A DNA stretch of 64,000 nt from Chrysopilus asiliformis (lineage: Eukaryota; Arthropoda; Insecta; Diptera; Rhagionidae): positions 102,974,733-103,038,732 of the forward strand of contig OZ035960.1 of the NCBI GenBank assembly GCA_964034945.1, written 5' to 3'. The notes below the pieces were generated by a model. The model saw nothing but the letters and a program-made list of their open reading frames with translations, did no database searches and was not told the DNA's origin. This document shows, in pieces, positions 53,616 through 64,000 of the stretch. Made by a program: the position numbers and the translations under genes. The first letter of the stretch is position 1; each line of letters opens with the position of its first letter.

Positions 53616-53977
53616 GCGCGGTATTACACACGGCAACTTTCGGGCTTACTTAAGCCGATTTTCGGGAGAAACGACTGAGGAGGGAAAAGTTGCCACTCGA
53701 AATCATGGCTTATCGACAATCTGCTTACATGCAAAGCGTGTGAACCGGTTTGGGAAAAGTAGTAGGCAGAAATCATTTTCGTTCTGACCGTCAGTAGGTA
53801 AAGATCGTGGGAAGTATATGAGCAGCAGCAATTTCAATGGTTTGAGTCCACACATACACATGTAAACTTGTGTAGCATATGCAAACAGGATTGGCTTATT
53901 TAAGCCACAAATGTAAGCACATTGGCTTATTAAGCCCAAAAGTTGCCGGCTCAAATAAGCCAAGTGTAATACCGGAC
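53616..53977 (+). mobile_element. PIF/Harbinger-like MITE H2, copy 1 (362 bp)
   Basis: Starts GCGCGGTATTACACACGGCA and ends GTGTAATACCGGAC, with TAA at 53613-53615 and 53978-53980. The interior has repeated motifs GGCTTA(T/C)TTAAGCC and TTTCGGGC. About 95 percent similar in the aligned parts to 60443-60815 in the opposite orientation. Confidence 0.8.
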
Positions 53978-54244
53978 TAAGTGTGCGCTGGAAACCAGAT
54001 ATATTTTTATTTCGAAAAAAAAAACGGTTTTTTGCGATTCTCTCAAAAACAAAGGGATTTTTCGTGGTTTATGCATCAGATGAATTGAAGACAATGATAT
54101 TTGCCGCAATATGACCTTTATTGTTATCCGCTATCTTTTACCGCTATTGAGATATTTTCATTAAAATAAAAAAAGCAGATTTTTTCGAATTGCTTGAAGA
54201 CTAACGGTTTTTCGAAAAGGTAGTTTCAATAAGAATTAAAGGTA

Positions 54245-54468
54245 TTAACCCTTTCACGGACGCTGACGTGTATACACGTCATGAACCGGTTTTCTGGGGG
54301 GACATGGCGCGTATACAAAATTTATGTTACCAAGAAAAGCCTGACGAGCCTAGCCGTCGTAGAATATTATGAGTTTGTATAGATTATGCGGCATAACACG
54401 TCAAAATTTTATGATATGTGACGTTCTGGGTAGCTCACTCTAAATAGGGGTGTCCGCGAAAGGGTTAA
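54245..54468. mobile_element. piggyBac-like MITE (TTAA, CCCTTTCACGGAC) inside a family C repeat
   Basis: Left TTAACCCTTTCACGGACGCT and right TGTCCGCGAAAGGGTTAA. It sits within a family C repeat; the uninterrupted version at 31160-31190 shows a single TTAA at the matching point. Confidence 0.85.
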
Positions 54469-54469
54469 A

Positions 54470-54632
54470 ATTTTCTGCATTTTTGCCTTTTACCGTTACT
54501 GGGATACTTCAGATTTTGTAAAAATTGTTAATTTAAACTAATATCTTATTCGTTAAACTAATATTTCATTGCGCAAGAACGTAGACTTTGTATAAGAAAA
54601 TCATGTGCTGTTCACATCAGATATTTTTAAAT
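54470..54632 (-). repeat. Family C repeat, copy 3
   Basis: Inverse of 9276-9460: GCATTTTTGCCTTTTACCGT, TACTTCAGATTTTGT, TTGTATAAGAAAATCATGTG and CTGTTCACATCAGAT. Its other flank continues at 54244 and below beyond the MITE. Confidence 0.6.
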
Positions 54633-54673
54633 TATTTTTTTTGATAGTCGGGTTTTAATTTTTTTTTGACGTA

Positions 54674-54915
54674 CAGTCTCGATTTACGCACAAGGTAAAA
54701 CTTAAGTCCTTTGCATCAATCGAGAAATTGCAACAATCGAGAAATTGCACCCATCGAAAAATTGCAACAATCGAATGTCCGAAAAACACATGCTGGGATG
54801 GAATTAATAAAATTTTTTTTGTTACTTTTATTTGTGAATAAGGACAAATATTTTCTCTTGTGCGTAATTCGAACATTTGCACAAATCGAGCATTGCGTAA
54901 ATCGAGATTCGACTG
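54674..54915. mobile_element. Tc1/mariner-like MITE (TA-flanked, CAGTCTCGATTTACGC)
   Basis: Left CAGTCTCGATTTACGCACAA and right GCGTAAATCGAGATTCGACTG with TA at 54672-54673 and 54916-54917. The left part contains a triple AAATTGCA(A/C)CAATCGA repeat. Confidence 0.75.
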
Positions 54916-55072
54916 TAAATTGTAGATATTTGTAAGTTTTTTGTGAGATCTTTCATTTGACACCCCTCATGATTAGACTGACTATATAATGCAGGAGGGT
55001 AGCAATCTTAAAGTGATGTACTGCCTAATAAAATAGGCAGTCTTCAATTCCAGAGTAGAGCATGCTGTAAAT

Positions 55073-55362
55073 CAGGGGTGTCCAACCTTTTAGCTTTCCT
55101 GGGCCATAATGGGAGAAAATGAGTTATATTGGGCCACAAATAAAATATACTAACCCTAAATATAGCTGATTAGTAAAAAACGTAGAATATATTCATACTT
55201 AGTTAACAATTTTAAGTAATTTAAACTTGAGGGCTTACATGGGAAACCCCACGCACTTAGGCTTCAAATTGGGCCCATTTTATTAAGTTTGTCAATAAAT
55301 TAGTTTTTGTTGGGCCACATTCAAAAACGTCCTGGGCCAGGGTGGCGGGTTGGACATGCCTG
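55073..55362. mobile_element. hAT-type MITE (CAGGGGTGTCCAAC)
   Basis: Left CAGGGGTGTCCAACCTTTTA and right GGTTGGACATGCCTG are inverse at the tips; CTGGGCCA motifs lie at both subterminal regions. An 8 bp duplication could not be confirmed because another MITE starts directly at the right flank. Confidence 0.65.
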
Positions 55363-55367
55363 TCTAA

Positions 55368-55483
55368 GGGCTTGTTTCACCACTGCTGGATAAATTTTGT
55401 GCAACCTTGTGCCGTAGACATAAGACAGATGAAAGATATTTATTTACTAGATAAAACAGATCCAGCAGTGGTGAAACAGGCCC
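55368..55483. mobile_element. PIF/Harbinger-like MITE (GGGCCTGTTTCACCACTGCT)
   Basis: Left GGGCTTGTTTCACCACTGCT and right AGCAGTGGTGAAACAGGCCC, inverse with one difference. TAA flanks at 55365-55367 and 55484-55486. 116 bp. Confidence 0.85.
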
Positions 55484-55881
55484 TAATTTCGATTAAATAC
55501 TTGAAGAAATTAGTTTATAAAAATAATATCCTACAAAGAATTGTAAAATAAAAAAATTCTTGCCATCAATTTCTATTGTTTTATTCGCTGTTTATTATTC
55601 TATCTCATAACATTGACTCTAAAAATAATTTATCACACAAGAACTCAAAATATATGATATATAAATGTAATTTTTCATAATTTTCATTATTTTTTCTTGG
55701 TTTTTTTCTTTTCTAGGACACGAGTTTCATCGACGGGACAGCAAAAACTGTCCACTTAACTTTTCTTCTTAATTTTTTTTTGTTTTATTTTTTTATTCTT
55801 ATTTTAATTTTTGATTAAATAATACTGCGGTTATCTGTTGGTGTTATGATGTGGATAACCTAAACTCAATCATCGACCAGA

Positions 55882-57829
55882 ATGAAGGAGATGGTCGGCG
55901 GTTGTTGTGTATGTTCGGACGAGCGGGGATGGCCGGAGAACCCACTTGTTTATTGCGATGGTCAAAATTGTACAGTGGCCGTACATCAGGCATGCTATGG
56001 CATTGTTACTGTACCAACCGGACCTTGGTATTGCCGGAAATGCGAGAGTCAGGAGCGATCGGCTCGCGTTAGATGCGAGCTATGCCCATCCAGAGATGGT
56101 GCACTCAAGAAAACTGATAATCAGGGCTGGGCACATGTTGTCTGCGCTCTTTATATACCAGAAGTACGATTTGGTAATGTTACAACAATGGAGCCAATAA
56201 TACTTCAGTTAATACCACCTGAAAGATATTCAAAGAGTAATTTTTTGTTTTGCGAAATTTGTGGTAATTAAAATTGTATGGAATTGTTTTATTTTAGCGT
56301 GTTATATATGTCAGGAAATTGGCAAAGGAAGTCGTGCTAATGTCGGCGCTTGCATGCAATGCAACAAATCTGGTTGCAAACAACAATTTCACGTCACTTG
56401 CGCCCAAGGATTGGGATTGCTTTGCGAAGAGGCGGGCAATTATTTGGACAACGTCAAATACTGTGGCTATTGCCAACATCATTACAGTAAATTGGTAAGC
56501 ATTTGTTTGTATTGTTTTGGTGGCGAAGAAGAGCGCGATTTCTAAACCAGCTATTTGTTTTTCATGTTAATCAACAGAAGAAAGGAGGCAATGTAAAGAC
56601 TATTCCACCATATAAACCCATAACACATGAAACTGGCTCAAGCGATGCGACATCGTCACCGGAAAAGGAGCTCGAGCCCGCCAACGCATCTGCCCCCACA
56701 GCATCGTCGTCGTCGGCGTCATCGACAGCTGCTAATTTGAAAATGAGTTCAAATCCAGCTGCAAATTCATCCACAATTGTCGCACCGTCATCGTCGACGT
56801 CGTCATCGTCATCAAAACAGCGTAAATCGAGCAGTACCTCGAAATCAGGTTCATCCGGTTCGTCCGCGTCATCATCGTCGGCGGCCCCAAATGTGTCTGG
56901 CGGTGCGGCTGGCCCGGGTGGTGCCAGCTCCAATCCAACATCATCAATATCGTCAAATTCTAGTAGTAGCAAAAATAGTTCAAGTAGTTCAAATAGTTCT
57001 AAGGATAAGGATAAACACGGCAAGAGCCTAAGCAAGGTGTCAAGTTCAAGTAAATCATCATCGTCTGGCCAGGATAAGGAGGCATCATCGTCCTCAACAT
57101 CATCATCGACACGCGAGAAATCGAAATCGTCGAAGAGCACGAGCAAAGATTCAAGCGGTGGTGGCGGTGGCGGTGGCGGTGGTAGTGGTGACCACAGTGG
57201 TGGAACCACAAACAGTAATTCGGCTCTGGCATTCTCAAAGCAAAATCAAATGACACGAAATTTATCAGGAAATAATACATCCGTTCTGGCATCATCATCA
57301 TCGTCCTCATCGGCAGCATCATCTTCAGCGACATCGTCTATATCGGGCAGTACAAAGGATACCCTTGGACAAAAGTTCACAACATCCAATTTCACAGAGA
57401 CGGTCGTTGTCAATTCGGACTCCGTTTTCGGTACGAATGATGCTCCGAATCCACAACAAATAACTGGTCAGACGTCATCTTCTGCACCGGCTACAAAAAG
57501 CTCTTCCAGTAGTAGTTCAATAGCGAAGAAACGTAAAGCCGATTCGGCTAAACAATCATCGTCATCCTCATCGACATCATCATCTGGACTCAGCGCTAAT
57601 TCAGCATCAAATTCAGGGAATTTAGATCCAATTGAATTTAACAAGTAATTATCGCATAGTTAATTAATTTGATTTTTGTTTTCGCTTTTGTTTTTGGTTT
57701 CTTTTATTTTTAACTCTCATTAGATCTAATTTGGCATTTAGGGATATCATCAAGGATGTTTCCGTCACATTAATACCACTGCCAATTGACAAAACCGATT
57801 CGGGCGAAACTGACAAGAGTGCAAAGAAG
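55882..57829 (+). CDS. Alh: AF10/AF17 homologue (Alhambra), 5' part
   Basis: Exons: 55882-56236, 56298-56494, 56578-57644 and 57724-57829, all in frame (575 codons, no stop; continues beyond the last donor). Residues 1-55 form a PHD finger ([34 protein letters not shown]). Then come a zinc knuckle ([28 protein letters not shown]) and an extended PHD ([51 protein letters not shown]), matching human MLLT10/MLLT6 almost position by position. In AF10 this module binds histone H3 with unmodified K27. The following about 355 residues are Ser/Thr-rich low complexity with poly-Ser and poly-Gly runs. The DOT1L-binding octapeptide-leucine zipper region is not in the window. The frame upstream of 55882 is closed, but an upstream coding exon is possible because an AG precedes the ATG. 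Confidence 0.93.
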
Positions 57830-58440
57830 GTAAGGCGATATTCGTTTTTTTAACCGACTTTTATATCTATAAGACACTGTTATGAATAGAGCGAAGATTT
57901 TGTACCTTGTTTTTTTTTTTTAAAGTCAATTTTTTTAAACAAATTTTTAACAGATTAAAAAAACCTAATGTGGGAAATATAAAAAAAAAATAAATGCTTT
58001 TAATGATTTTTTCTTAAATCTTGGATTTGATCAAAATCAGAAACAGGACTTTTGGGATTAGTAGCCATGTCTGATCCAGCATTGTCGATTATGGGATGTG
58101 ATTCAATAACTGCGCATTCTTTGTGAACTTTTTACAACTATTGAAATTTCATGCTAGTGATAGCTGTGTTATAACCGCATGTACAAACTACCTTATACTC
58201 CCGAGTTCAAATCAAATGTTTACACGGAATGCAATTTGGAAAAATCTGACTAGAAAATTGACGAAATTAGCCATTACAAATTATTGATTGAAATCTATAA
58301 ACTTTTACAATTTGTTTTCCTGAAGATCAGGTGTGTCTAAACTTCTTTCACTGCCAAACCCGTTGTTGAGGCGGTGACATTTTGAGATATTTGGGCGTTC
58401 GCTGCATTAAATTCGGACCCCACAAAGGAAAAAACATATA
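57830..58440. other. Alhambra intron, no repeat assigned
   Basis: AT-rich sequence after the donor GTAAGG. No exon candidates were seen. Confidence 0.4.
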
Positions 58441-58579
58441 AGGGCCTATCACAGAATCCGATACGAATGGTTCGGATCGTAAACTCAATGTTGTTGTTGG
58501 TATAAAACACTAACAACGCATTACATTACATTGAGTTTACGATCCGAACCATTCGTATCGGATTCTGTGATAGGGCCTA
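58441..58579. mobile_element. Palindromic MITE, GGCCCTATCAC family (copy 2)
   Basis: Arms of about 55 bp starting AGGGCCTATCACAGAATCCG and ending with its inverse differ in only one or two bases. The centre contains AACAACGCATTACATTAC. It would fold into a long stem. Related to 2823-2932. Confidence 0.8.
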
Positions 58580-58611
58580 TAGATACGTTTCTTTAGCAAC
58601 TTGTAGGTCAA

Positions 58612-58859
58612 TTGAGGCGTTAAAAGCTAGAGTGGACCAACCCACATGTTGAAATAGTGAATTTTTTTGTGTTTGAATCACTATTGCGTGTGAGTTTTTA
58701 GATAAAAATGTTTGGATGCACAAAAGAACATTTCAACATTGAGTAATAAAGTCCACACATTTTTTTTCCAAAAATTTACAGTCAATAATAGTACAAAAGT
58801 GGAAAAGCTTCAAAAACTCAATTATGTGGCTTGGTCCACTCTAGCTTTTAACGCCTCAA
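58612..58859. mobile_element. Inverted-repeat MITE (TTGAGGCGTTAAAAGCTAGA)
   Basis: Left TTGAGGCGTTAAAAGCTAGA plus GTGGACCAA and right TTGGTCCACTC plus TAGCTTTTAACGCCTCAA are exact inverse copies over 29 bp. 248 bp; no clear target duplication beyond AT. Confidence 0.8.
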
Positions 58860-59486
58860 TTTAAGGTAGGGTTGCTCTCGTACTCTTGTTCCCAGAGATT
58901 GTCCTCTATTTAACTTTTTGTGGACCAGGAAGTGAACTGACAATAAATCAATAACCATGACTTTTTTTTCGTTGAAAATGGTTCCAGAAAGCATTTAAAA
59001 AAAAAGACGAACAAATTTTATGGAGGGGTGGTATTTACGCCTGTGGTATATAGAAGTATATAGAATGTTGATACTATTGGATAAGCAAAAAATATAAGGA
59101 TTTAAAGTTGGTGGTACTCAAAAGTACCGACTGTCAACAAAGGGTGAAGGCGTCCGGTATTTTTTTAAGGTGTCCGGGTTACTGTTTTTCTAGGTCTGCA
59201 ATTGCAGCCCTGGGCGCATTAAAAAAAAAACCAAAAATAAAGGACCGCTTCCGAAGAGAAAGAAGGCGGGATGAAAACCCTAATATACGGGTACAATTGA
59301 CCTTGTCATTTAAAATTCATCGCACAATACTTTCAAGCGGCTTGCATTTTTCAAAAAAAAAAAAAAATTTTTACCTGCGGCGGACTTTTTTTTAAAATAA
59401 TTTCTACTTGTATGCACTTTTAAATAAAAATTTTGACTTCGGCGCAATTTTTATTGCATACAGAAGAACTAATGGCTGGATCAGAC

Positions 59487-59583
59487 ATTTTTGTAGCCGC
59501 TGCAGTTTTCTTCGTGCTGCGCAGCACAAAGAAAAACTGCCAATTTTTGCAGCCGCTGCAGTTTTCTTCGTGCTCCGCAGCGA
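59487..59583 (+). repeat. Direct duplication of about 39 bp
   Basis: TTTTTG(T/C)AGCCGCTGCAG followed by TTTTCTTCGTGCT(G/C)CGCAGC occurs at 59487-59525 and 59545-59583, two differences. The spacer AAAGAAAAACTGCC is partly its inverse. Confidence 0.7.
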
Positions 59584-60442
59584 AAGTAGCCATGTTTGAT
59601 TCTAGTATAAGTTACTCTTTTTACTTTCCTCTTCTATAGAGGGAAAGTATTGTAGTCATCACGGAGACTGGATCGAGAACGGGACGTTCTGATCAGTACG
59701 AAATCCGTTTCAGGCAAAATTATGACAATGTTCAGATAGTCTGTCGGTCTGTCGGTCTGTCCCTAATAACTCGAGAATGCGTGGAATTTTTTTGTGAATG
59801 AGTTTTACGTCGTCTCTCAGCAACTACAAAATTAGAAATTCAAAATGTCGAGAATCAGTAAAAAATTTGAAATTAAAAGTAACAAATGGCACAAAAAAAT
59901 CCTTTTTTATTGTAGCTGAATTTCAGAATTTCTCCGAAATCTCCGTATTTGAGGTTTGCATAAGTTTACGTTGCACATTAATATCATCGCGTAAGCATAA
60001 CGAGGGTCGCGTATAAGATTTTCCATACAACTTCATTTAAGAGGTGGTAAACTTACGTGGTTTACGAGGCATTTCCGAGATTCCATGAATATCCTGAGTA
60101 AAATTTGTGGAGGGTAGGCTTCTAGGTTACTTTTACTAACGTTTTTGTAACCTTCGACACTAAGTTCACGGGGGTTAGATTTATTAAACGGTCGACTACT
60201 TTTTTTTAAACATCACAGTTTTTCAAAAATCACTTTTAAAAAAGAAACATTTTCAATAAAAATGCGCAATCAAGACATCACTCTGCGTAAAACATCCTCA
60301 ATTGACAGAGACCAAAAAACTGTCCAACCTCGTTTGAAAAAAATATTCGTAAACCGTTCAAAGAAGTAATAAATTTTTATATCTTTATTACAGAACCAGT
60401 GATTTACTGGTTTCTGTACAATTTTATGATCGAATCTTCTAA

Positions 60443-60815
60443 GGGCGATATTACACACGGCAACTTTCGGGCTTATTTAAGCCGGCAACTTTTGGGCTTA
60501 ATAAGCCAATGTGCTTACACTTGTGGCTTAAATAAGCCAATCCTGTTTGCATATGCTACACAAGTTTACATGGGTGTGTGTGGACTCAAACCATTGAAAT
60601 TGCTGCTGCTCATATACTTCCCACGATCTTTACCTGCTGACGGTCAGAACGAAAATGATTTCTGCCTACTACTTTTCCCAAACCGGTTCACACGGTTTGC
60701 ATGTATGCAGATTGTCGATAAGCCATGATTTCGAGTGGCAACTTTTCCCTCCTCAGTCGTTTTTCCCAAAAATCGGCTTAAGTAAGCCCGAAAGTTGCCG
60801 TTTGTAATACCGCGC
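60443..60815 (-). mobile_element. PIF/Harbinger-like MITE H2, copy 2 (373 bp)
   Basis: Left GGGCGATATTACACACGGCA and right TTTGTAATACCGCGC, flanked by TAA (60440-60442) and TTA (60816-60818). Opposite orientation to 53616-53977, with the same internal GTGGACTCAAACCATTGAAA and CAGATTGTCGATAAGCCATG blocks. Confidence 0.8.
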
Positions 60816-61138
60816 TTACAATTTTTTTTGTTAGTCCTTTCGGTGTTTGTCTTTTTTGCTAACAAAAATCATTAGAAAAATTCACTATTCGAATTGTTAC
60901 TCAAGGTGCTAACAACAAGAGTGTGTAATTTTGGAACATTAAGAACATTATGTTGCCGCCTTTTTTCGGCTGATGAATGAAACTGATTTTCCTTAGCGGT
61001 TATAATAATAAAATCCTTAATAATGTATTTTTAGGAATTCGAGTTTTTTTATATTTAAAGATTGAATATTGATTATTTTGTAGTTTTTGTGGGTTTTTAC
61101 TTAAAATAATAGCAGGAAATTCTAATATTTAGGCCTCG

Positions 61139-61696
61139 TTATACCCTTATGGTGAAACCAAAGGGTATATTAGATTTGCCTTACCGTTTGTAACGCTAAG
61201 ATCCCGTCATCACACACAAAAATGAATTACACCAGTGTGTTTAGAATGATGAAAAAAGTTGAATTTAGCATGTCCGTCCGTCCGTCTGTCTGTCCGTCTG
61301 TCCGTCTGTCCGTCTGTCTGTCTGTGGCGCGGATTGCGGGCGCACGGATTGAGCTAGAGACTTGAAATTTTGCGCAGATTCGTTTTTCGTAAAATGCGAG
61401 GCTAAGTTCGTTAATGGGCAAAAATGGACCATTAGGGGGGGTACCCCCCATACGAACGAAAACGATTTTTGTGAATATCTCAAAAACGGTGCATCTTATG
61501 AAAAAAGTGCAAAAACAAAACTTATTTAGGATATGATTCTCCATAAAATTCCCATACATCAAAATCCGATTGGAATAAGTTTTTAAAAATCTTATTGAAA
61601 AGTTTGACTTCAAAGTGGACTGTTCGCCGTTCACTTAAATCACCATACGGGTTTTCAATTTTTGCCAGATTGGCAATTATAGCTTTTGGTATGTTT
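61139..61696 (-). mobile_element. Family A element, copy 4
   Basis: From TATACCCTTATGGTGAAACC (terminal hairpin) through TCTGTGGCGCGGATTGCGGG and a GTCC/GTCT microsatellite (61271-61325), GGGGGGTACCCCCC, to TTGCCAGATTGGCAATTATA and AGCTTTTGGTATG. Very similar to 14645-15246 in sequence and orientation. Confidence 0.7.
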
Positions 61697-63083
61697 TTAT
61701 CTTGCGATTTTTTCTTGAATTTCTCCGCGAATTTGATTCAGAATTTATTGCATTAATTTTATTCATTTTTCTTAGAATAAATTCACTTAGCAAAAGTCTT
61801 TAAAATTTGAATTTTGTTTCCGCGGTTTTATATGGAAGAGATCGAGTTCGAGCGTCGTTCAGCAATACATTTCGGGATTTTGTGTCGTAGTGTAAACGGT
61901 TGTGCAACATGAACATAGGGTCCAAGAATTAGATTTGCTGAATAAAGTGTCAGATGTAAACGATCCCTCAGGTTTTTGGTTCAATTGTCTGTTGCTGCTG
62001 TAATTTTCTCTGATTTCTCGTTCAAAAGCCGCCAAAAATTGGGATTTTACATGGAAATATACAGTATAAAAACTGGACTTTACGTTTTTAGGCGATTCAC
62101 TAAGTTAACACAAGAAAGTGATTTCTCGGATTATAATTATGTTCGAAATATTCTTTACACTTTTTACTTTTTCAGCGAAATTTATTTATGTACTTTTATG
62201 TAAGCTGTAAGGTCACCAACCCCTATTAAAATTGATTCCTTGTAATAAAAAAATATGCCCAAAAAATAATCTCTACCTGAATATCCTTGATAAATGTTCC
62301 TTGAAAAAAAATAAATAAAGGAATCCCTAATTTACATTGTCTCATCAAGGTGAAACCGAAAGACAAACAGTCAACTATCAAGCAGCTGATTTCAAGTTCA
62401 GTCATCATTTTAATGTTGGTTTAGATTCGGTTATGTGTGTACGAAAATTATGATTAAAATACAAAAAAAAAATGCCACCGCATGGTCTTTTGTTCGCATA
62501 CAGCAGGGGGTCAAAACTCTTTTCCTGGTTACGACGATTTTAAATATTGCCTCAAACTACTGAAGATTTGAATGGTGTGTCTGCTGAGAAGAGATGGTGA
62601 AGTGATTTCTTTCTTACCCTTTCGTAAAAATCCACATGAAGAATCAATCCAGTAGCATGTGTAGAAGTTTGCGTTTCAACACAGACGAAATTCATTTATG
62701 TTGCTTCTACTACCTGAAACATGGCAGACGTTAAGCGGTTATTTCCTTCTGTGTACCCTCCGACAAGCTGTTGTAAGTTCTGTTGAATGCTTTTCTTTGG
62801 TATTGGTCTCACGATGCAAGGAGATGCTGTATTTTGTATGTTGCCGGTTGATCCTCTCAAAGGAGGTATACGCATTCTAGTGATCACGCACTTCGTCGTA
62901 ACCATAAACATTGAAACACGTCCTTTGACTTTCGTTCGTTTACAACAGAATACCGCTTGCTAGTGTAGCATTCGGACAAGTCGTGAGTGCGTGCAAAAAG
63001 GAGACAATTTGAATTTATTAATTTTGAATATGTGATAAATCGAATAAGTTTTTGATTGAAATTGTTTCAATTTGTGTTATAAA
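61697..63083. other. Intergenic or intronic DNA, no gene assigned
   Basis: No exon or complete repeat recognised. The part 62900-63083 is less AT-rich at first (GACAAGTCGTGAGTGCGTGC) and may be a 5' UTR for the small frame at 63084. Confidence 0.4.
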
Positions 63084-63308
63084 ATGGAGAATAACAATAA
63101 TATCGGGGATATTGTTGAACATAAAGGACAACGGAAGCATAAGAAGAAGAAACGTGATAAAAAGGATAAAGAGAGAAAATATTTTCCACATAACCTAAAA
63201 ATTAAATTTTCGCTTCTACCTGGATATTGTCCGGTATTAATTAATTTTTTATTACATATTTTGTATGATTTAGAGGGGAGTTCGTGTAGTGTGCATGCGG
63301 ATATGTGA
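63084..63308 (+). CDS. Possible first coding exon or small protein, Lys-rich
   Basis: An ATG at 63084 opens MENNNNIGDIVEHKGQRKHK followed by a strongly basic KKKRDKKDKERK run, then a hydrophobic tail with a stop at 63308 (75 residues). The basic run resembles nuclear localisation sequences. Codons after about residue 45 look non-coding, and a possible donor (CCG|GTATTA near 63231) suggests this may be only the first exon of a gene extending past the window. Alternatively it is a random frame in the Alhambra intron. No family recognised. Confidence 0.3.
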   Translation: MENNNNIGDIVEHKGQRKHKKKKRDKKDKERKYFPHNLKIKFSLLPGYCPVLINFLLHILYDLEGSSCSVHADM

Positions 63309-63635
63309 ATATTGAGCAAAGTTATTCTAATCCTAAAATTTTTGATGAAAAAAGGACATAAAAATTCGGTTACATATGTACAAGAGTTAAACAAACAAAA
63401 ATATTTTTTTTTAATTTTTTATTGATAGTTTTATTATTTGGTGGAAATTTTGTAAAATATTTCATAGCTTCCGGTAATTTGTAATAGACTGTAATAGACT
63501 TTTACTCATTACATTTGTTAGTCGCTTTAAAACTTCAGCATTTTATGTCTACTATTAATTGCTGAATTGAGGATATATTACTGTCATATCCTTACCTTTA
63601 AGGACTTTCGATTTAGAAATTACAAATGGAACTGC

Positions 63636-63699
63636 AGCGTTTATTTTATGTAGCGTTTATGTTATGTAGCGTTTATTTTATGTAGCGTTTATTTTATTA
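63636..63699. repeat. 16 bp tandem repeat, four units
   Basis: AGCGTTTATTTTATGT repeated four times, the second unit with G for T at one position and the last incomplete. Confidence 0.85.
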
Positions 63700-63734
63700 C
63701 AATGTATCAGCCAATGCTTTTCCTACTCTTTACA

Positions 63735-63834
63735 ACCCACAAGGATTCAAAGAGGACAAAAACCGACATTTCCTGCTTTCTGTCCCACCCACAAGGATTC
63801 AAAGAGAACATAAACCGACATTTTCTGGTTTCTG
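63735..63834. repeat. 52 bp tandem duplication
   Basis: ACCCACAAGGATTCAAAGAG continuing to CTTTCTG/GTTTCTG occurs at 63735-63782 and 63787-63834 with four to five base differences. Confidence 0.8.
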
Positions 63835-64000
63835 GAGCTGGGCCTCGGCATTACAGGGTCTCCAAATAAGCTCTGCCTGTAATTTACAAAAAAAAACCTC
63901 CAACAAAAGCATTTATGCAAAAGCTTTTTTTCTCGTCGAGTAATTTTGCAAGTAAAAACACCTGAAATTTGTCTTTTACCTTGCTTAAATAATTAACCCC

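Noticed and set aside
53703..53963. Nearly identical open frames at 53703-53963 and 60399-60728 (LLGLISQCAYICGLNKPILF)
   Set aside because: Both fall entirely within the two copies of the Harbinger-like MITE H2; the similarity is that of the DNA element, not of a conserved protein.
56571..57209. 212-residue Asp/Leu-rich frame on the minus strand opposite Alhambra
   Set aside because: It is the antisense of the Ser-rich repeats; low-complexity composition explains the lack of stops.

Overview
This 64 kb window looks like gene-poor, repeat-rich, AT-rich euchromatin of an insect. The genes have short exons, GT-AG introns and AATAAA signals. The recognisable ones (Fer1/PTF1A-type bHLH, an insect-type N-acetyltransferase cluster, ELMOD2, proteasome beta-3, secernin, the AF10/AF17 homologue Alhambra) are animal genes with insect-like features. 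An intact LOA-clade retrotransposon and the general character favour Diptera, possibly a nematoceran; this is an inference. No bacterial, organellar or viral segment was recognised.

Layout. 0-1.2 kb: ORF1 of a CR1-like LINE with no ORF2 visible after it. 2.8-5.0 kb: nested small transposons. 5.5-11 kb: a three-exon Fer1 gene, with two identical 260 bp hAT-type MITEs in opposite orientation, one upstream and one in intron 2. 11-18 kb: almost pure transposon mosaic (Helitrons, TTAA-flanked piggyBac-like MITEs, tRNA-like SINE fragments, and a family carrying a GACA/GACG microsatellite and palindromic ends). 18.08-23.65 kb: a complete LOA-type LINE with two intact overlapping ORFs and a 13 bp target-site duplication, inserted into an older repeat. 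24-34.3 kb: three tandem GNAT (arylalkylamine N-acetyltransferase-like) genes with identical exon plan, identical length (248 aa) and a conserved upstream block, each with different transposons in intron 2. 38.1-39.5 kb: ELMOD2 (minus). 41.07-41.68 kb: proteasome beta-3 (plus, no intron). 42.2-43.0 kb: a broken unidentified gene next to a duplicated piece of ELMOD2. 43-45.4 kb: a hairpin, a Helitron, and another Helitron with a nested element. 46.9-49.1 kb: secernin (minus, four exons). 49.7-55.5 kb: a dense MITE field. 55.9-57.8 kb: 5' part of Alhambra (PHD-zinc-knuckle-extended PHD module plus Ser-rich region), whose 3' exons are not visible before the window ends. 58-64 kb: MITEs, tandem repeats and a possible first exon at 63.1 kb.

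The genes do not form one pathway. The only functional cluster is the GNAT triplet, probably a local tandem expansion. The main interest is the transposon record: clear 8 bp (hAT), TTA/TAA (Harbinger), TTAA (piggyBac), TA (Tc1/mariner) and A|T (Helitron) insertion signatures, several nested insertions, one empty-site comparison inside the window, and a possibly undescribed non-autonomous family with hairpins at both ends. Exon boundaries were read by eye from splice consensus and reading-frame continuity; family assignments rest on motif and sequence recall, not on a database search.
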